From Liolophura sinensis (taxonomy: Eukaryota > Mollusca > Polyplacophora > Chitonida > Chitonidae), in NCBI RefSeq assembly GCF_032854445.1, contig NC_088304.1, positions 11,169,704 to 11,233,703 of the forward strand: 64,000 nt of DNA. Direction: 5' to 3'. Positions 33,745-46,300 of this stretch are shown here, piece after piece. The translations under genes and the position numbers were made by a program. Numbering within the stretch: position 1 is the first letter of the stretch; the number at the start of each line of letters is the position of its first letter. Below the pieces are notes generated by a model that was not told the origin of the DNA, did not search any database, and saw nothing but the letters and a program-made list of their open reading frames with translations.

Positions 33745-35640
33745 CTACAGTTTCACGCTAATCTTATTTGGATTGATCTAAGTTTGAACATTATAACGAT
33801 AATAGAAAACTGTTCTTTTGCCAAGGTTTTTAATCTGAAATTTGTGGATTTGTCTAACAACGACATTGTCATCATTAACCCTTTAGCGCCTTTTCCCCTA
33901 GCGTCTTTAAACCACAGCTGTTCGAACCCCTGGTCAGTCTGAAATTGCTAGAAATACTTAATTACAAAGTGAATCATGGGATTGGAATCAGTTAGATGTT
34001 GCTTCTGGCAAACTTCAAAACCTGACTGTATTGTTCTTTGATCTGCCACGCCACTTTCAGTTTGGTCAGGGTTTTCAATCGTTGACGAAGTTTGACACGA
34101 TTGCCTCCCCTGGGAATCTAAACGGTTTAAATTTTTGCACCAGTCTAAGGAATTTCAGTCTAATTCAGTCTAAGGAATTTGCGTCTCTTCGCAACTCACC
34201 CGTGAGAGAGCTGGGATTACTTCTCTGTAACATCACTTGGATTCAAAATGGCGCTTTTGAGCCGCTGACTTCACAAGAAATCCTCGATCTTAGTTATAAC
34301 ACAGCCCTTGGGCTGGACCTCGCCTTCCAATTTCTGAGCAGTTTGCAGAATAGAAACATGTCAGAGATAAATTTTTCAATGATATATATTAACCCCATTT
34401 CTCAACAGGACATCGATATGGTGAAATTTTCTGATTTATCCCCGCAGATGGCACATATGTAAAATCTTAGGATTTATCCAAAAACTATATTTCATCTATA
34501 GTTGACTTCCCAGAACCTGAAGAGTTGATTCTCTGCTCGGAGAGCCTCAACTTGTCGCATCACAACCTGAAGAGATGCCCTTTATCCTTTCAGAATTCAC
34601 TAAGATCTGCAAAAGCCTTGAAATATTTGGACTTCAGCCATGGTATCGATGCAGACAGCTTGGATATTTCCCCTTCGCCATCCATTACCACATTAGTAGT
34701 TTACATTACCACCAGGTCTAGAATTGCTAAGCTTAAGAAGATGTGCAAGCTGGATCGGAACAAGTGTAATTTGGTTTAAGGGATCAGACAACCTGCCTTG
34801 GATCTTGCCGATATGAATATGCCTTCCTCGAGTAATTACAGAAATCAGCCATCTTGAAAGTCTTGATCTTTCTTTTAACGCCTTTACACACGTCACACCT
34901 GAGGAAATCCGTATGTTGGACAATATGATGAATAGAGGCGATCATAATAAATCCTTCAGACTACATTTTGGAAATAATCCTGTGCAATGCACATATGAAA
35001 CCGTTTTATTCATTCGATGGGTCCTCATAAGGAAGGACAGATTGGATAAAGCTGAAAGATATATTTGCTTATTGTCTAGTCGAACGCGCGTGCTCCTTTT
35101 TTCATTTGATGACCAGTTAGCTGACTTTGAGGTTAGGTGCGTCAGCCATGCTTACTTGATAATATCAGTTATTCGCTTTCTGGGGTTACTTCTTACGATA
35201 TTGCTCTTTGCCCTGGTATATCGTTACAGACTTAAACTCAGATATTAACTGTGTATTAAACTGACGCCTCCTGAGAATATGTTTGTTGGTGGCGAATATT
35301 TCTACGACGCCTTTGTGACCTATACTCCTGACGAATGGATCATCCAGCAATTACGCCCAAAACTTGAGTTGGTGGACAATCCAGTCCGGCTGCGTGTTCA
35401 TGACAGAGATTTCATTCCAGGGAAACCAATTCACGAAAATATTGTGAAAAAAATGAAGGAAAATCGGAAAATTCTGTTTATCATCAGCCCGGGGTTTCCG
35501 AATCTCGAATCTCTTGGAATTGAGTACACCGGCATGAAATGTTTGTAGGAAGGCAGAGACGACGTCATCATCTGTGTACTGACGGAGGAACACGTCATTT
35601 TGTGGCGAAACCTTAAAAGTGCTATTAGACCATAGACCAT
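33745..35640 (+). pseudogene. Toll-like receptor pseudogene
   Basis: Colinear remains of a single-exon Toll-like receptor. LRR pieces appear from 33753 (F-V-D-L-S-N-N-D-I), through 34031-34460 and 34525-34779, then a last LRR (S-L-D-L-S-F-N-A-F), an LRR C-cap (N-N-P-V-Q-C-T), a TM helix around 35155-35240 and a TIR domain from 35279. The TIR has box 1 (Y-D-A-F-V-T-Y) and box 2-like R-D-F-I-P-G-K-P-I, then breaks at TAG 35546-35548; coding-like sequence (V-I-I-C-V-L-T-E-E) resumes beyond it. Stops also fall near 33944, 34460, 34778 and 35246, with frame changes between pieces. Functional TLRs signal through TIR adaptors from a membrane; this copy cannot encode one. Seen: motifs and breaks. Inferred: recent-to-moderate age, since LRR order is still readable. 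Confidence 0.88.
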
Positions 35641-37446
35641 AAAGAAACCATAAATGATATAAGGCGAAAGTTATATTAATCCCAGTTATTCCATCGTCTT
35701 ATTCAATATTAACTTTCCAAAACAGACCATCAACTATCTACCAATAATCATTTTTGAAACACACCATTGTGCTTTTGAAAATGTATGTACTGTTCGCTCG
35801 CGAACAGTTGGACACATAGTCGGAAAAAGTTGTGTCTATACCATCACTTGGAGTTTGATCTTTGGCTTACTGATACGAAACTAAGCCAGTTTTTTTTTAA
35901 ATATCACGGACAGAAAGAAATAGAATAGATAATATTGGATTATTATAAGTAACATGATATTCATACTCAAAGAAAACTGGATGCTAAAAACACAACAGGC
36001 TTAGCTACAAATTAAACTTTAATGATATAAGTATTAAATTTGACAAGTATATTAACTTGATTGTTAGTGGTAAACGTTTCCTATTTCCTATATGTAGATG
36101 GGAGTGCTGCGTGTATGCCGAATTGGACACGTCTATCAACTTGAACGGCTGTTTACATTTGTTTAGCAAATGTGCCATTCCTGATATGGTAATGCGGTAA
36201 TGACTGTCCTTATTGTAAGTAGATATATAGGTAAGACTTCAAATGTGTTCCAATTAACTATTTTTATGTAAATACTAACTTTATACGTGTCGGTTTCCAC
36301 GGGGTTCTGCGAGTTTTTCTCCACCATAACGTTGTATTGCAGTATTTTTTTTAGTATTATACCGTGTCTGTATAGACCTTAAGAAATCGCTGTATCGGAG
36401 AATGAAGTATTTATAAATGTTTTTATCAAAATTTTTTCACCATTGCTCTGTACATAGTGTACTTTTCTGAACAGATGATTGCAAAAAATTTGTTTCTCAA
36501 TTGTGCTTAATTTGATTTGATTTGGAGTTGCATGGCGGCGATGTCTGAAGTCTGCTTGCTTCTTGTAGCCAATAATATTTCATGTGTATGTTTATTTGTA
36601 TAATCGCTGATGTTTATCGTTGATGTTAACTGAATCTCGGTGTTATCAAACTGAATTATTTTCATTTGAAAGACCGATTTGTCATTGTCCGATTTGAGAC
36701 CTTTTGTTGGCTGTTGGGTTTTATTAATTGTTATTCCTAGACCGCTTTATTAAGATAGCTGATTGACTGATTGCTTTATTTCTTTTTAATTAACTGTTGT
36801 TCTTAGACTTCTAGATAACTGATGGATTGATTGCTTGGGCTTTTGAGATGATACACTGATTGTGTAGTTGGTTCCGTTTATGGCTCCCAGTCAGAAAGTT
36901 GTTTTCTAGACAAGCCTGCTTTGAACAGCGACAATGTTCAATATATTGTGAGATCCTGAAATAAAAGGCCTAAAATATTAATGAATCAGTTCCATACATA
37001 TTGCTTAGTTTCTGTGTGCATTTAAAGTAACTTCTTCAAACACTTCCTGTGTCATATTTCCTCGTCGTAATGATAAAATAATCAGTGCTCTTTGTCTATG
37101 TCTATGACAAGTGTCTGATGGCCTATGCCATAGACAATCTCTTACCTTAATAGGCTGATAACCCAACGCTTATGTGCTCAATTTTATTCCATTTCCACAT
37201 TCCACAAAAGTAGCTGACGGCACATTTCCAAGGCTTATTTGATTATCATTTAGCTGAGTACTGAAGAATATTTCACATACAATGGCGGTAATTTTGCCGA
37301 CAGCATGTTACATTTTGATCTGTGAAGCCTACAGGTACGACATAGGTATAGACTTGTTTAGTTTGAGCCTCGCCATTAGTATCCTCGTGTATGTATCAAG
37401 GTCTGTGTTTCTTTCGCTATTTTCACCGTACCATTCATCTGCTGAC

Positions 37447-37605
37447 TTGGTTGGAGCGCTAGTGTAGCCTAATGACCCAGGAGCGTCTCACCAGTGCGGT
37501 CGCTGTGAGCTCAAGTCCAACCTATGATGTCTTCCTCACCGGCCGTACGTGGGAAGGTCTAAGTGAAATATTCTAAGCGTATATTCAAATAAATAAATAA
37601 ATAAA
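37447..37605 (+). mobile_element. SINE family A with internal deletion
   Basis: Head GTTGGAGCGCTAGTGTAGCC, B-box region, then body deleted from GGGAAGGTCT straight to AAGTGAAATATTCT, and (AAAT)n tail. Confidence 0.82.
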
Positions 37606-38228
37606 TATAATTCATCATCCCAGATTAAAATAAAATGAATCAGCACACTTCATCAGGCCCCTAAGAAACTTCCTATTTAAAGTTAAATCCAGTGTCAAGT
37701 TTGAACATGTGGACCCTGAGTGGTCCCTACATGATAATATCGATGGCGAGCTTTCTCTAGAAAGTTTCACTTCTCCGGTTTAAGTGGGCTACACCTGACA
37801 CAAGTGTATATAGCTTGATTACTCCTTGTGATCCGGTTTCCTCTATCCATGCTTGACAGTGTTCACTGAGGTATAGATGTAAGTCAAGAATTGTGTGCGC
37901 CGTTCAATCAATCATAGGACATCAAATCACCCTTTATTGCATGGTCAACACATCCATTCATATAAAGAGGAATCTTTGTATTTTGTCCGAACACACATGT
38001 ACTAAAGTTGGACAATCATTGTGTGTTGCAGAATATAACGTTAATCGTCAGCTCTGTGCAGTTGATGTAAGACGAACGTATAAAACAATGTTAATATCCA
38101 TAGAAACAAACGATTTCTTAGTAAACAAGAAATCTTCACTCAGCTTAAAAAAAGTTCATAACGTACTTTATTCATTATTCACAACCCTCAACACAGAAGG
38201 CCTACACACACGTATTCATTTTTTGTAT

Positions 38229-38502
38229 GGGGACTCCGTGGCCGAGGTGTTTAGCACGCCAGCGATTCGTAGTGACCCAAACGCCTCTCACCAATGCAGT
38301 TAAGTCCAGTTCATGCTGGTTTCCTCTCCAGCCGTACATGTGAAGGTCTGGCAGCAACATGCTGATGGTCATGAGTTTCCCCCGGGCTCTGTCCGGTTTC
38401 TTCCCACCTTAATGCTGGCCAACGTCGTATAAGTGAAATATTCATGAGTTCACCTCAAAATACAAATGAAATGAATAAATAAATAAATAAATAAATAAAT
38501 CA
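38229..38502 (+). mobile_element. SINE family A, variant-head subfamily
   Basis: Head GGGGACTCCGTGGCCGAGG then TGTTTAGCACGCCAGCG; body and long (AAAT)n tail. Part of the B-box region (CGCTGTGAGTTC) is deleted. Confidence 0.85.
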
Positions 38503-38552
38503 TTTTTGTAACATCCTTCCACATGGCCTAGATTATGCGTAAAACAAATACA

Positions 38553-38695
38553 TGAATGAATGCTTGAGGTCTAACATCGTATTTACCAATTTTTCAGTCA
38601 TATTAGGCCTGTGTACACATCTTGTGTCTCTTGTGGGTCGTCGCCATTTGACTGAAAAGTTGAGTATGCGACGCTAAACCCTAAGCACTCACTCT
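38553..38695. mobile_element. MITE-like foldback element (~143 bp)
   Basis: Left end GAATGAATGCTTGAGGTCTA, right end complement of the same type (CTAAACCCTAAGCACTCACTC), with nested pairing of TTTTTCAGTCA and TGACTGAAAAG. No coding capacity. Related single ends occur at 19975 and 31957. Confidence 0.65.
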
Positions 38696-40253
38696 TCTTT
38701 GTGGTAGTTCGAATATATATCCCCAAAGTGCTGTTGCCACTGAAGTATATCATACCTAAGACACCAGACATGCATGACACTCCACCCAGGCACCTTAAGT
38801 TTTTTGGTATGCCGGTTATGAATTTTTCATTACAGTTATATTTTTCTTACAGTAGCCTATGATCTGTGTAGGTCCTATAATATCATATCGGTCTAAATCA
38901 ATGTAAATTCCATAAGTGACATAACATGTACAGAGCCAACTCGAATGCAAAATAAAAAAATCAAAACAGCCCAAACGCAAAATACACTACGAAATCAGTT
39001 TTTGTTGGTTTTGAGGGTAAAACACTAAACCACATTTAGTGGCGAGAGGGCCTATACATAAGTGACGAGTCCAACAGGATATAAAATCGGTGAGGAAATA
39101 TAAAATATTATAGCGAGCAAGTGGACAAAATATGTCCAGCTATATCACTCTGTGATGAGTGATACCCAATTAATATAGAAAAACATAAGTTTATTTATGA
39201 TGCAGGCTCAGACTGAAATTACCAATACATTACCAAATTATAGGGCCTATGTAATATATATGACCGTGAAAGATGAAGGTGGGTGGGAAAGAAAAAAATG
39301 AAAACTTTTAACAAAAACTGCAGACACGCATGGTGTTGTGGACGAAAAGACCACTTTTTGAAAAGACCGTAGAGGCCAAAAGTTGCGGTATATAACTAGA
39401 GAGGAGAGGATGGTGGGATAGGTTCGGAACAAATGGCCTTAAAAAAGGATGCTGGGGGATGGGTATTTTCCACTCTGAAATCTCGGCTGAGATCTCGCTG
39501 TATACAAGATCTCGCATGGCAACGTTCATATGGCCATGGCACACATGTAACATAGTGCAGATCCAGTGCTAAGTCACGAAACACGCATACCAAGCCACAA
39601 GATAAAGCATACTTCCAGAAAAGTAAGGCAAATGATATAATACAGAAACGAGAATAAAAAGTATTTAAAAAGACAATTAAGTATATAAAAGGGAACAGAC
39701 GAAACGAAAAATGGCCTACAAGATCGGTGAAAAAACAGTTATAAAGACAAACAAAATATAACAGGCCTACATACAATGCTCAGCATGCTTGGCGTCCATT
39801 AATCATTTTTACCCTGCCAAAATGAGACAATTACAGATTTTATTGGAAGAAGGGTCGGAAAAATATCTTTACACAGTTAATTCCTCAATTCATTCCTCGC
39901 CCCTCACCCTCTCTCTCCCGTCTCTCCTTTTTACCACGCTAGCACGTTTAGCAGTAAGTTACAAGATATTCTTATATACATAATTCACAAATTATTTTAT
40001 CAGTGAAGAGATAATGAATTTAAAAAGTGTGTGAATTTCAGCCTTTGGAATGTACAGTTAAGAATTGTCAGAAAAAAAAACGTAATTGTGGGCTACTTTC
40101 TGAGTATATTATCATCACTCTGATTCTCCTTTTGTTGTCAAGCGCAGGTCCTGGCGACAGCGTTTGGTACAAATTCGACAGAAGATGATACTGTTTTTGT
40201 GATGTCACATGGGGCGCCAAATTTCGTGCGCCGAGTGACAGAAAGCTTGGGCG

Positions 40254-40305
40254 ATGAGGTTCCGAGGAAAATTAGTCGATATTGGCTGTATACAGCATTT
40301 CTCAA
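40254..40305 (+). CDS. HUS1: HUS1 exon 1 (start codon)
   Basis: ATG at 40254; M-R-F-R-G-K-L-V-D-I-G-C-I-Q-H-F-S, then donor CAA|GTGAGT in phase 1. Splicing to exon 2 creates an Arg codon at the position of a conserved Arg in vertebrate HUS1. Confidence 0.92.
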
Positions 40306-43300
40306 GTGAGTACATGGAAGACAGTTCCGTGTTTTTTGTTTCTTTGATGAATTAAAAATCTCAAGCGCGTTGACAGGAGCTTGCTGAAGTTCGAGTTCGG
40401 ACGACACGCTACAACAACAACATGATCTTTTAACATGGGATTAGGCGTAGATCACAGCCGAGCAGTCTTTCAGAACAGCTACAACAATCCGTGCAAAAAG
40501 AACCAATACATGCATGAAATTCCAATAAATTATGTTCACCAAGACATTTTCTGCTCCTCTGCCAATTTTTTTCCACAGTCTGTAGACATTACGACCAGTA
40601 AATCCAAGATAATTTACTGTTGTGACTTACGATCACATGCCGTGTCCACATATGACCTTATTTTCCACTCTGGGTAAGAATTACAGGAGAATGCTGATGT
40701 GAAGGGAAAAAGGGATTGTGGCAAATTGTGAGGAAATATTTCAGCTTTCAGAATTGCCGTGTGTATTCAGGATGAATCTAAAATGCATGCATTGGAAATG
40801 AACAAGTGGGTAGCCCTTTGTAAGCATTTTACCCGAGTCGAGTCCACAGAGGTCATAACGTATAAGTCACTCTTAGACTGAGGTCTCGGGCTAATTGCTA
40901 CACATTAGACCTGTTGTGTACATGTAGGTGTAGGTTATACACCTTAAACAGGGTGATGGGTCAAGCACAGTTGTACTTTGTAGAACGAACTGCAGTAAAG
41001 AATCGGGTGCTGTTTTCATGTGGTAAAATGATTTCAATTGTGTGAAAAAGTTCTTTTGACAATGAGCATATCTCACTGTCAAACAATCAGATGTAAAGTG
41101 TATATTCAGGTAGTTCATGTATTTAAATTTGTGATTTCAGGAGTGACTAGCACTGTGTCCAAACTGGCTAAGAACTGTGTTCTGAGGCTGACCAGAGACA
41201 AGCTGTACTTTATCCTGTCTGAGAAGGCTGTTAGTGGGGAGGTGCAGATCTGGTGTGAGCTCACACAGGTACTCTGCATAGATTGTACATGTGTTTAACC
41301 TTAAGCATGTTAACCCTCGATGACTAGTTTTTTTTTAAATATATATATATACATTTCAAGGGAGCTTGCATGATCATGGATGTGTCCCATTCACCCCGAT
41401 GGAACTTGAAACTTACTTTGTAAAGTTTTGAAAGTCAGTTACCCTAACTTAACGAAATCTGGATGGATATTTATCCTTGGAATGATGGACAGCTCAAGAA
41501 TTTTTCTGTCTGGTGTCCTAGGACCCTAAGTATTGTGAAGGATTGACTTGACAGGCTGAAGAAGTGACTAAAAGCAGTTGATTACTAACTTTATTGTAAT
41601 CTTTGTTTTCCGAAACTGTGGGAAGCTTCCTCTAGGGGTGAGACCCATCCATGACTATGTGAGGGCTGTCCAAATATAAAAAAATCAATCAAAGTCATCC
41701 AGGGCTAAAACGTGTACAGTATGGCTCCTTTGTTTTCACTGAAAATGAAAATGAAATAAAGCTTGACTAACAGAGTGATTTAAATGGATTTGATTGCAGA
41801 CAGCTCTCTCTAAAGAGGTTGCATATTTTAGTCCATCTTCCACTTTGTCGGCTGAAGTGCACTGTACATAGGTTAAATAATTAAGTGATGGCTTTATGCA
41901 GTACTGACTGAGGTGTGCTTGACAAATCACTGCAGTATGTAATAGTACTAGCTATCTACTACATCATGGGTCCTCCTTGGCTCAGTTGGTTAGCGCGCTA
42001 GCGCAGCGTAATGACCCAGGAGTCTCACCAATGCGGCCGCTGTGAGTTCAAGTCCAGCTCATGCTGGCTTCCTCTCCGGCCGTACATGGGAAGGTCTATC
42101 AGCAACCTGCGGATGGTTGTGGGTTTCCCCCAGGCTCTGCCCGGTTTCCACCCACCATAAAGCTGGCCACCGTCGTATAAGTGAAATATTCTTGAGTACA
42201 GCGTAAGACACCAATCAAATAAGTAAATAAAGTAAATCTACTACATGACATATTTCCGAGGATGACATTTTCATATAAATTATATGTTATATTAAATGAA
42301 GATAAATTCAGTTGAATTTCGTGTGAGTGTGCACGTATAGTGTTATGAAGTAATGCTCTAAATGATATACAGTGGAGAAGTATTCTTGAGTATGGTGTAA
42401 TACATCGATCAAATAACTCAATAAATCAAATTATACCTAATGCTGTGAACTTCAGCAACAACCTGACTATTGTATATTCATCATGTAAACATGGTAATAG
42501 TATTACATTTACATGTAGCAATAGAAAACACATTAACTGCAATAGCGGATTCTCGATTTTTTTAAAATTTTATTTGGTGTTTTTATGCTGTAAAGAGTGT
42601 TTCACTTATGCATGTACGATGATGGCCACCATTCTTATGGTAAGAAACCGGGCTGGGGAAGCCCACGAAGATTCGCAGGTTGGCAGAGTTTTGAGCTGAA
42701 ACTCTTTTGTCACTAAAGATATAGACAGTCCTACTGTATCATGTGTCTTGTAAAAAAAGCATCTTTTGTTGACATTAATTTACTGATCACCTGTCTCGCC
42801 TTGTTCTGGAGAGACATATGACAACCCTTTCCTGCATGAACCTGGTATTTTCAGATTTGCACAGCTTTTCAGTTTTTCTCATTCATGATGTTCATCTACT
42901 CTAAATAATGCCCACATTACAATAAACGTGATCAATAATAGTTGTCCAATATTTTTGAAAGGTAATGTGGAGTAATATAACTTCTTTTAAATTTGGCCAT
43001 GAAAGCTGTAACTCAGAACTCCCCTATTAAACCTACAGCCAATCAGGCCTTTTCATTGATCATTATTTCTCTTTATAGAGTCATTTTTTTGACGAGTATG
43101 CGATGGAAGGTTTGTCTCGGGAGGATGCTAATGAGATTTACCTAGATTTGATTCCTGAGAACCTGGTAAAGGCTCTGAGGTCTTCACAAAGTGCCAAGTG
43201 GGTCAAACTGAAGTTGACCAAGAAACAGACACCCTGTCTGTCTGTGGAAGTGTCACTGGTATGTGCTATTCTGTAACTTTCATGGTTTATTAATTGATCG

Positions 43301-46300
43301 GATGCATGTTTTGGAAGGAACAGTTTACACTTTGACTGAATATTTTTCAGATTTGTATTGGCGCCAGAAACACTCAGAATTGTGTTGTAATATACAAGTT
43401 CTTGCAGTAGTACTGTACATGTACTACAACTCAAATGTTGAAAGTGTTGAACCTGTTTTCAGACTCAGCCTGTTGCTTACCGAAGTTATCTCCCCCTTTT
43501 GATACTAGATGTTACATTGGGTGTTATCTATACAGGAACAGACATGTGAAAAAAAAAAACAGAAAAAGATTATATTTGTTATGCTAATTTATTGATTTTT
43601 ACTCTATACAGCCCATGTAACACAAAACCAATGTACATGTAAATACGGTGTTGAACCTGTTTCAGGCTCAGTCTGATGCTTACCAAAGTTATCTCCCCTT
43701 TTCTTGCATAACAAAATTGGATATACCCAGACAGGAGCAGTCATGTAAAGGAATTTAAAACAATACTGTATTTGTTCTGGCAATCAAGCAAATGATGGGA
43801 TATAGGTAGTGCTGTAAAATAAGATCCAGATATTGCTTATCACAAGTACAGAAGAGATTTGGATTTGTTGCCCCAGTTAGCTGATTTGAACGTTAATTGA
43901 AAGCGAATGGAATAAACTGTTGAGGGGATTAAAGAATGTGTTATCCATGAGAGAAGTGCGATCTCTTTTTGCCGGACTCATAATAATTCAGCGTAGTACA
44001 TATATGGTCCATGAATTGATTTGTTCTTAAATCGCACCTTGTCAACATCAGATTACAGTAAAACACAAGTAAACACAACTTTAAAATGTACATGTAAATC
44101 ATGTCCTAAATTTGACTATTTTTTAAACCTGACGGTGAACATGTGCATTTATACTTTGATTGTCTCTGACCAAACATGACAGACTGGTGTTAAATAACAC
44201 ATCCATGTGACCCCGAGGGGATTTGAATGTAGTCTTACACTGTCATTATTGTCCTTATTTTGTGTTTTTTCAGCCGTCTCTGACAGGCCATGACAGACTG
44301 GTCGTTCATGACATTCCAGTCAATGTCATTCCCAAAAGACTATGGGATGAGTTTGAGGAGCCAGAATTACCAAAGTTTGATGTAAGTCCTCAGCTTAGTT
44401 TAGCTGAAGAAAAGTCCTATTAAAGTAAATTTAGTTAAAACCTTAACTGCGCACAAATTCGTGCCTTTTTTGTTGTTTGCACATTGTGTTCCTCACAATA
44501 ACAGAACATCACAGAATTGGCCTAACTACCATTTTTAACAGGCCTGCGCGAAGTAATGATATTGTGAGGGGTGGGGGGAGGGGGGGTTGTGGTGATTTCA
44601 AGATTTTTTCTGAAACTTTGTGTATATCTTTATTATCATTTAAGCTTCTACATGCTTAAAGGAGATACCAAACAACTTTGTTTTCACATTAAATGTTCCC
44701 CAGACACAGTATTTATGCTATGTCAGCCTGTAAACTACATTTAAAAAAATGTTACGTCAACTAGTTCCATTTTAAAAACCCCGTAAAATTTGGACCCTCT
44801 GCCTATCTTGTCGACCAGGGAGCCCTGGTGGGGTGATATCATGTCAGTAACACTTGCCGCGATTATGTATTGACAAGCCCTGCAAAGCGTCGCAGAATCC
44901 ATGCATTAGACCTACCGACTGGATGCTTTTCCAGAAACCATTCTATGACTTAAACTATAATTACCCCTTCATGTACACCTCTTAATTGGCACCCTGGAAA
45001 TCATATATGTAAAACAGTTTTACAATAAATATTTTGAAATATTGGCTACTGGAGCTGTATTAGATTCTGGAAAAGTGTGTACAGCAGAGTGACTGGGTGA
45101 TACGATGACCGATTTTCGCTCACATATTGTCCAAGTAGATGATACAAATGGGCTCCCATCTGTTTTGTCTGACATGAATGGGACATCAATGGAATTATGG
45201 TAGTTTGTATAGAGAATTTGACATGGTTTTGTAGTCCACAAACCATAAATTTTTATAGTCAAGTCAAGCGAAACCGGCTGCGACACGAGGATCCATGCTG
45301 TCCGGCCAGCTGATTGTGAGTTGCAGTGACAACGACAGTCTGTCACTAACACTGGTGAACATAACAATGGGACTAATCTTTTATGTTTCAAAAAAAGTAT
45401 CAAACACAAAAATAGATTTGTTTTGAATTGTATTGAATGGAAACAACGATTGGTAACACGTAGAAATGCCAATTTAAATTTTGTCTAGGTTCGAATTTTG
45501 GGCTTCTAGGTAAGGCACATACAGTGGCCTGAGATGTGATCTGAGCTGGAGGGCTGCCTTATAACCTCGAAATAATCTGTAAAAGTATAGCGATTGTCTC
45601 CTGTTTTCCGTGTTGTTCACATAGCGAAGATTCAGATGCTTGCAGTGAATGTACCGCTATGACGTCGTAAGGTCAACGGTGGCTTGATCGTCGTGGAGTT
45701 TCTGACGTTTAATCACCAAATTCTTCCGTTTTCAACATTGTAACTAATCAGAATCAGTTCAGGGGACAACAGACCATCTATCTGCAGTTTGGAAGGCGCA
45801 GCACTGGGGATCTACTTTATTAATAATGGCAGTCTTGTTTCATCCAACAATATACCTGAGAGCCCTGATATGAGTGGAAATTTCATGAATGCCACATTGA
45901 ACACCAGTCAAATAAGGAAACCAGTACTGCCTGATGACCAGCACTCACACTTTCAGTTTCACACTGAAATCAACTTTAATACCTGCAACAACCAATAAGC
46001 CACTCAGACTTACCTTTTGAAAAACTGTGTGTTGCAGTTATGTTTTATATTTTTGAAGAATTCTGTTATCAGACTAATTTTCTGGAGGTCATCTACATTG
46101 CACATGTGGGTAATTCCGGTCGCACCTGGCATGACATTTGTGAGGACCGGTGCGGGAATTCCAGCAATCTTAGTACATTGTTTACCATGTTTTCTTCAGG
46201 TGAACATCTGTATGCCCCACTGGAAGCTACTCAGGAACATCGTTGACAAGATGAAGAATCTGAGTAACTTTGTGGTAAGATTTAACGTTTTTATTGAATC

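Larger units (their letters stand above)
35641..40253. other. Intergenic interval between TLR relic and HUS1
   Basis: A/T-rich. Contains SINE copies at 37447 and 38229 and a foldback element at 38553. No coding exon is recognised; reverse frames at 39247-39776 are hydrophobic A/T-rich noise. The HUS1 promoter should lie at the right end; no TATA box is evident near 40150-40250. Confidence 0.6.

Noticed and set aside
39247-39776. Reverse frames up to 126 codons
   Set aside because: F/L/C/Y-rich composition from A/T-rich DNA; no domain.
45020-45472. 150-codon reverse frame in HUS1 intron 4
   Set aside because: No recognised motif, no splice or start context, and located inside an intron of a well-supported gene on the other strand.
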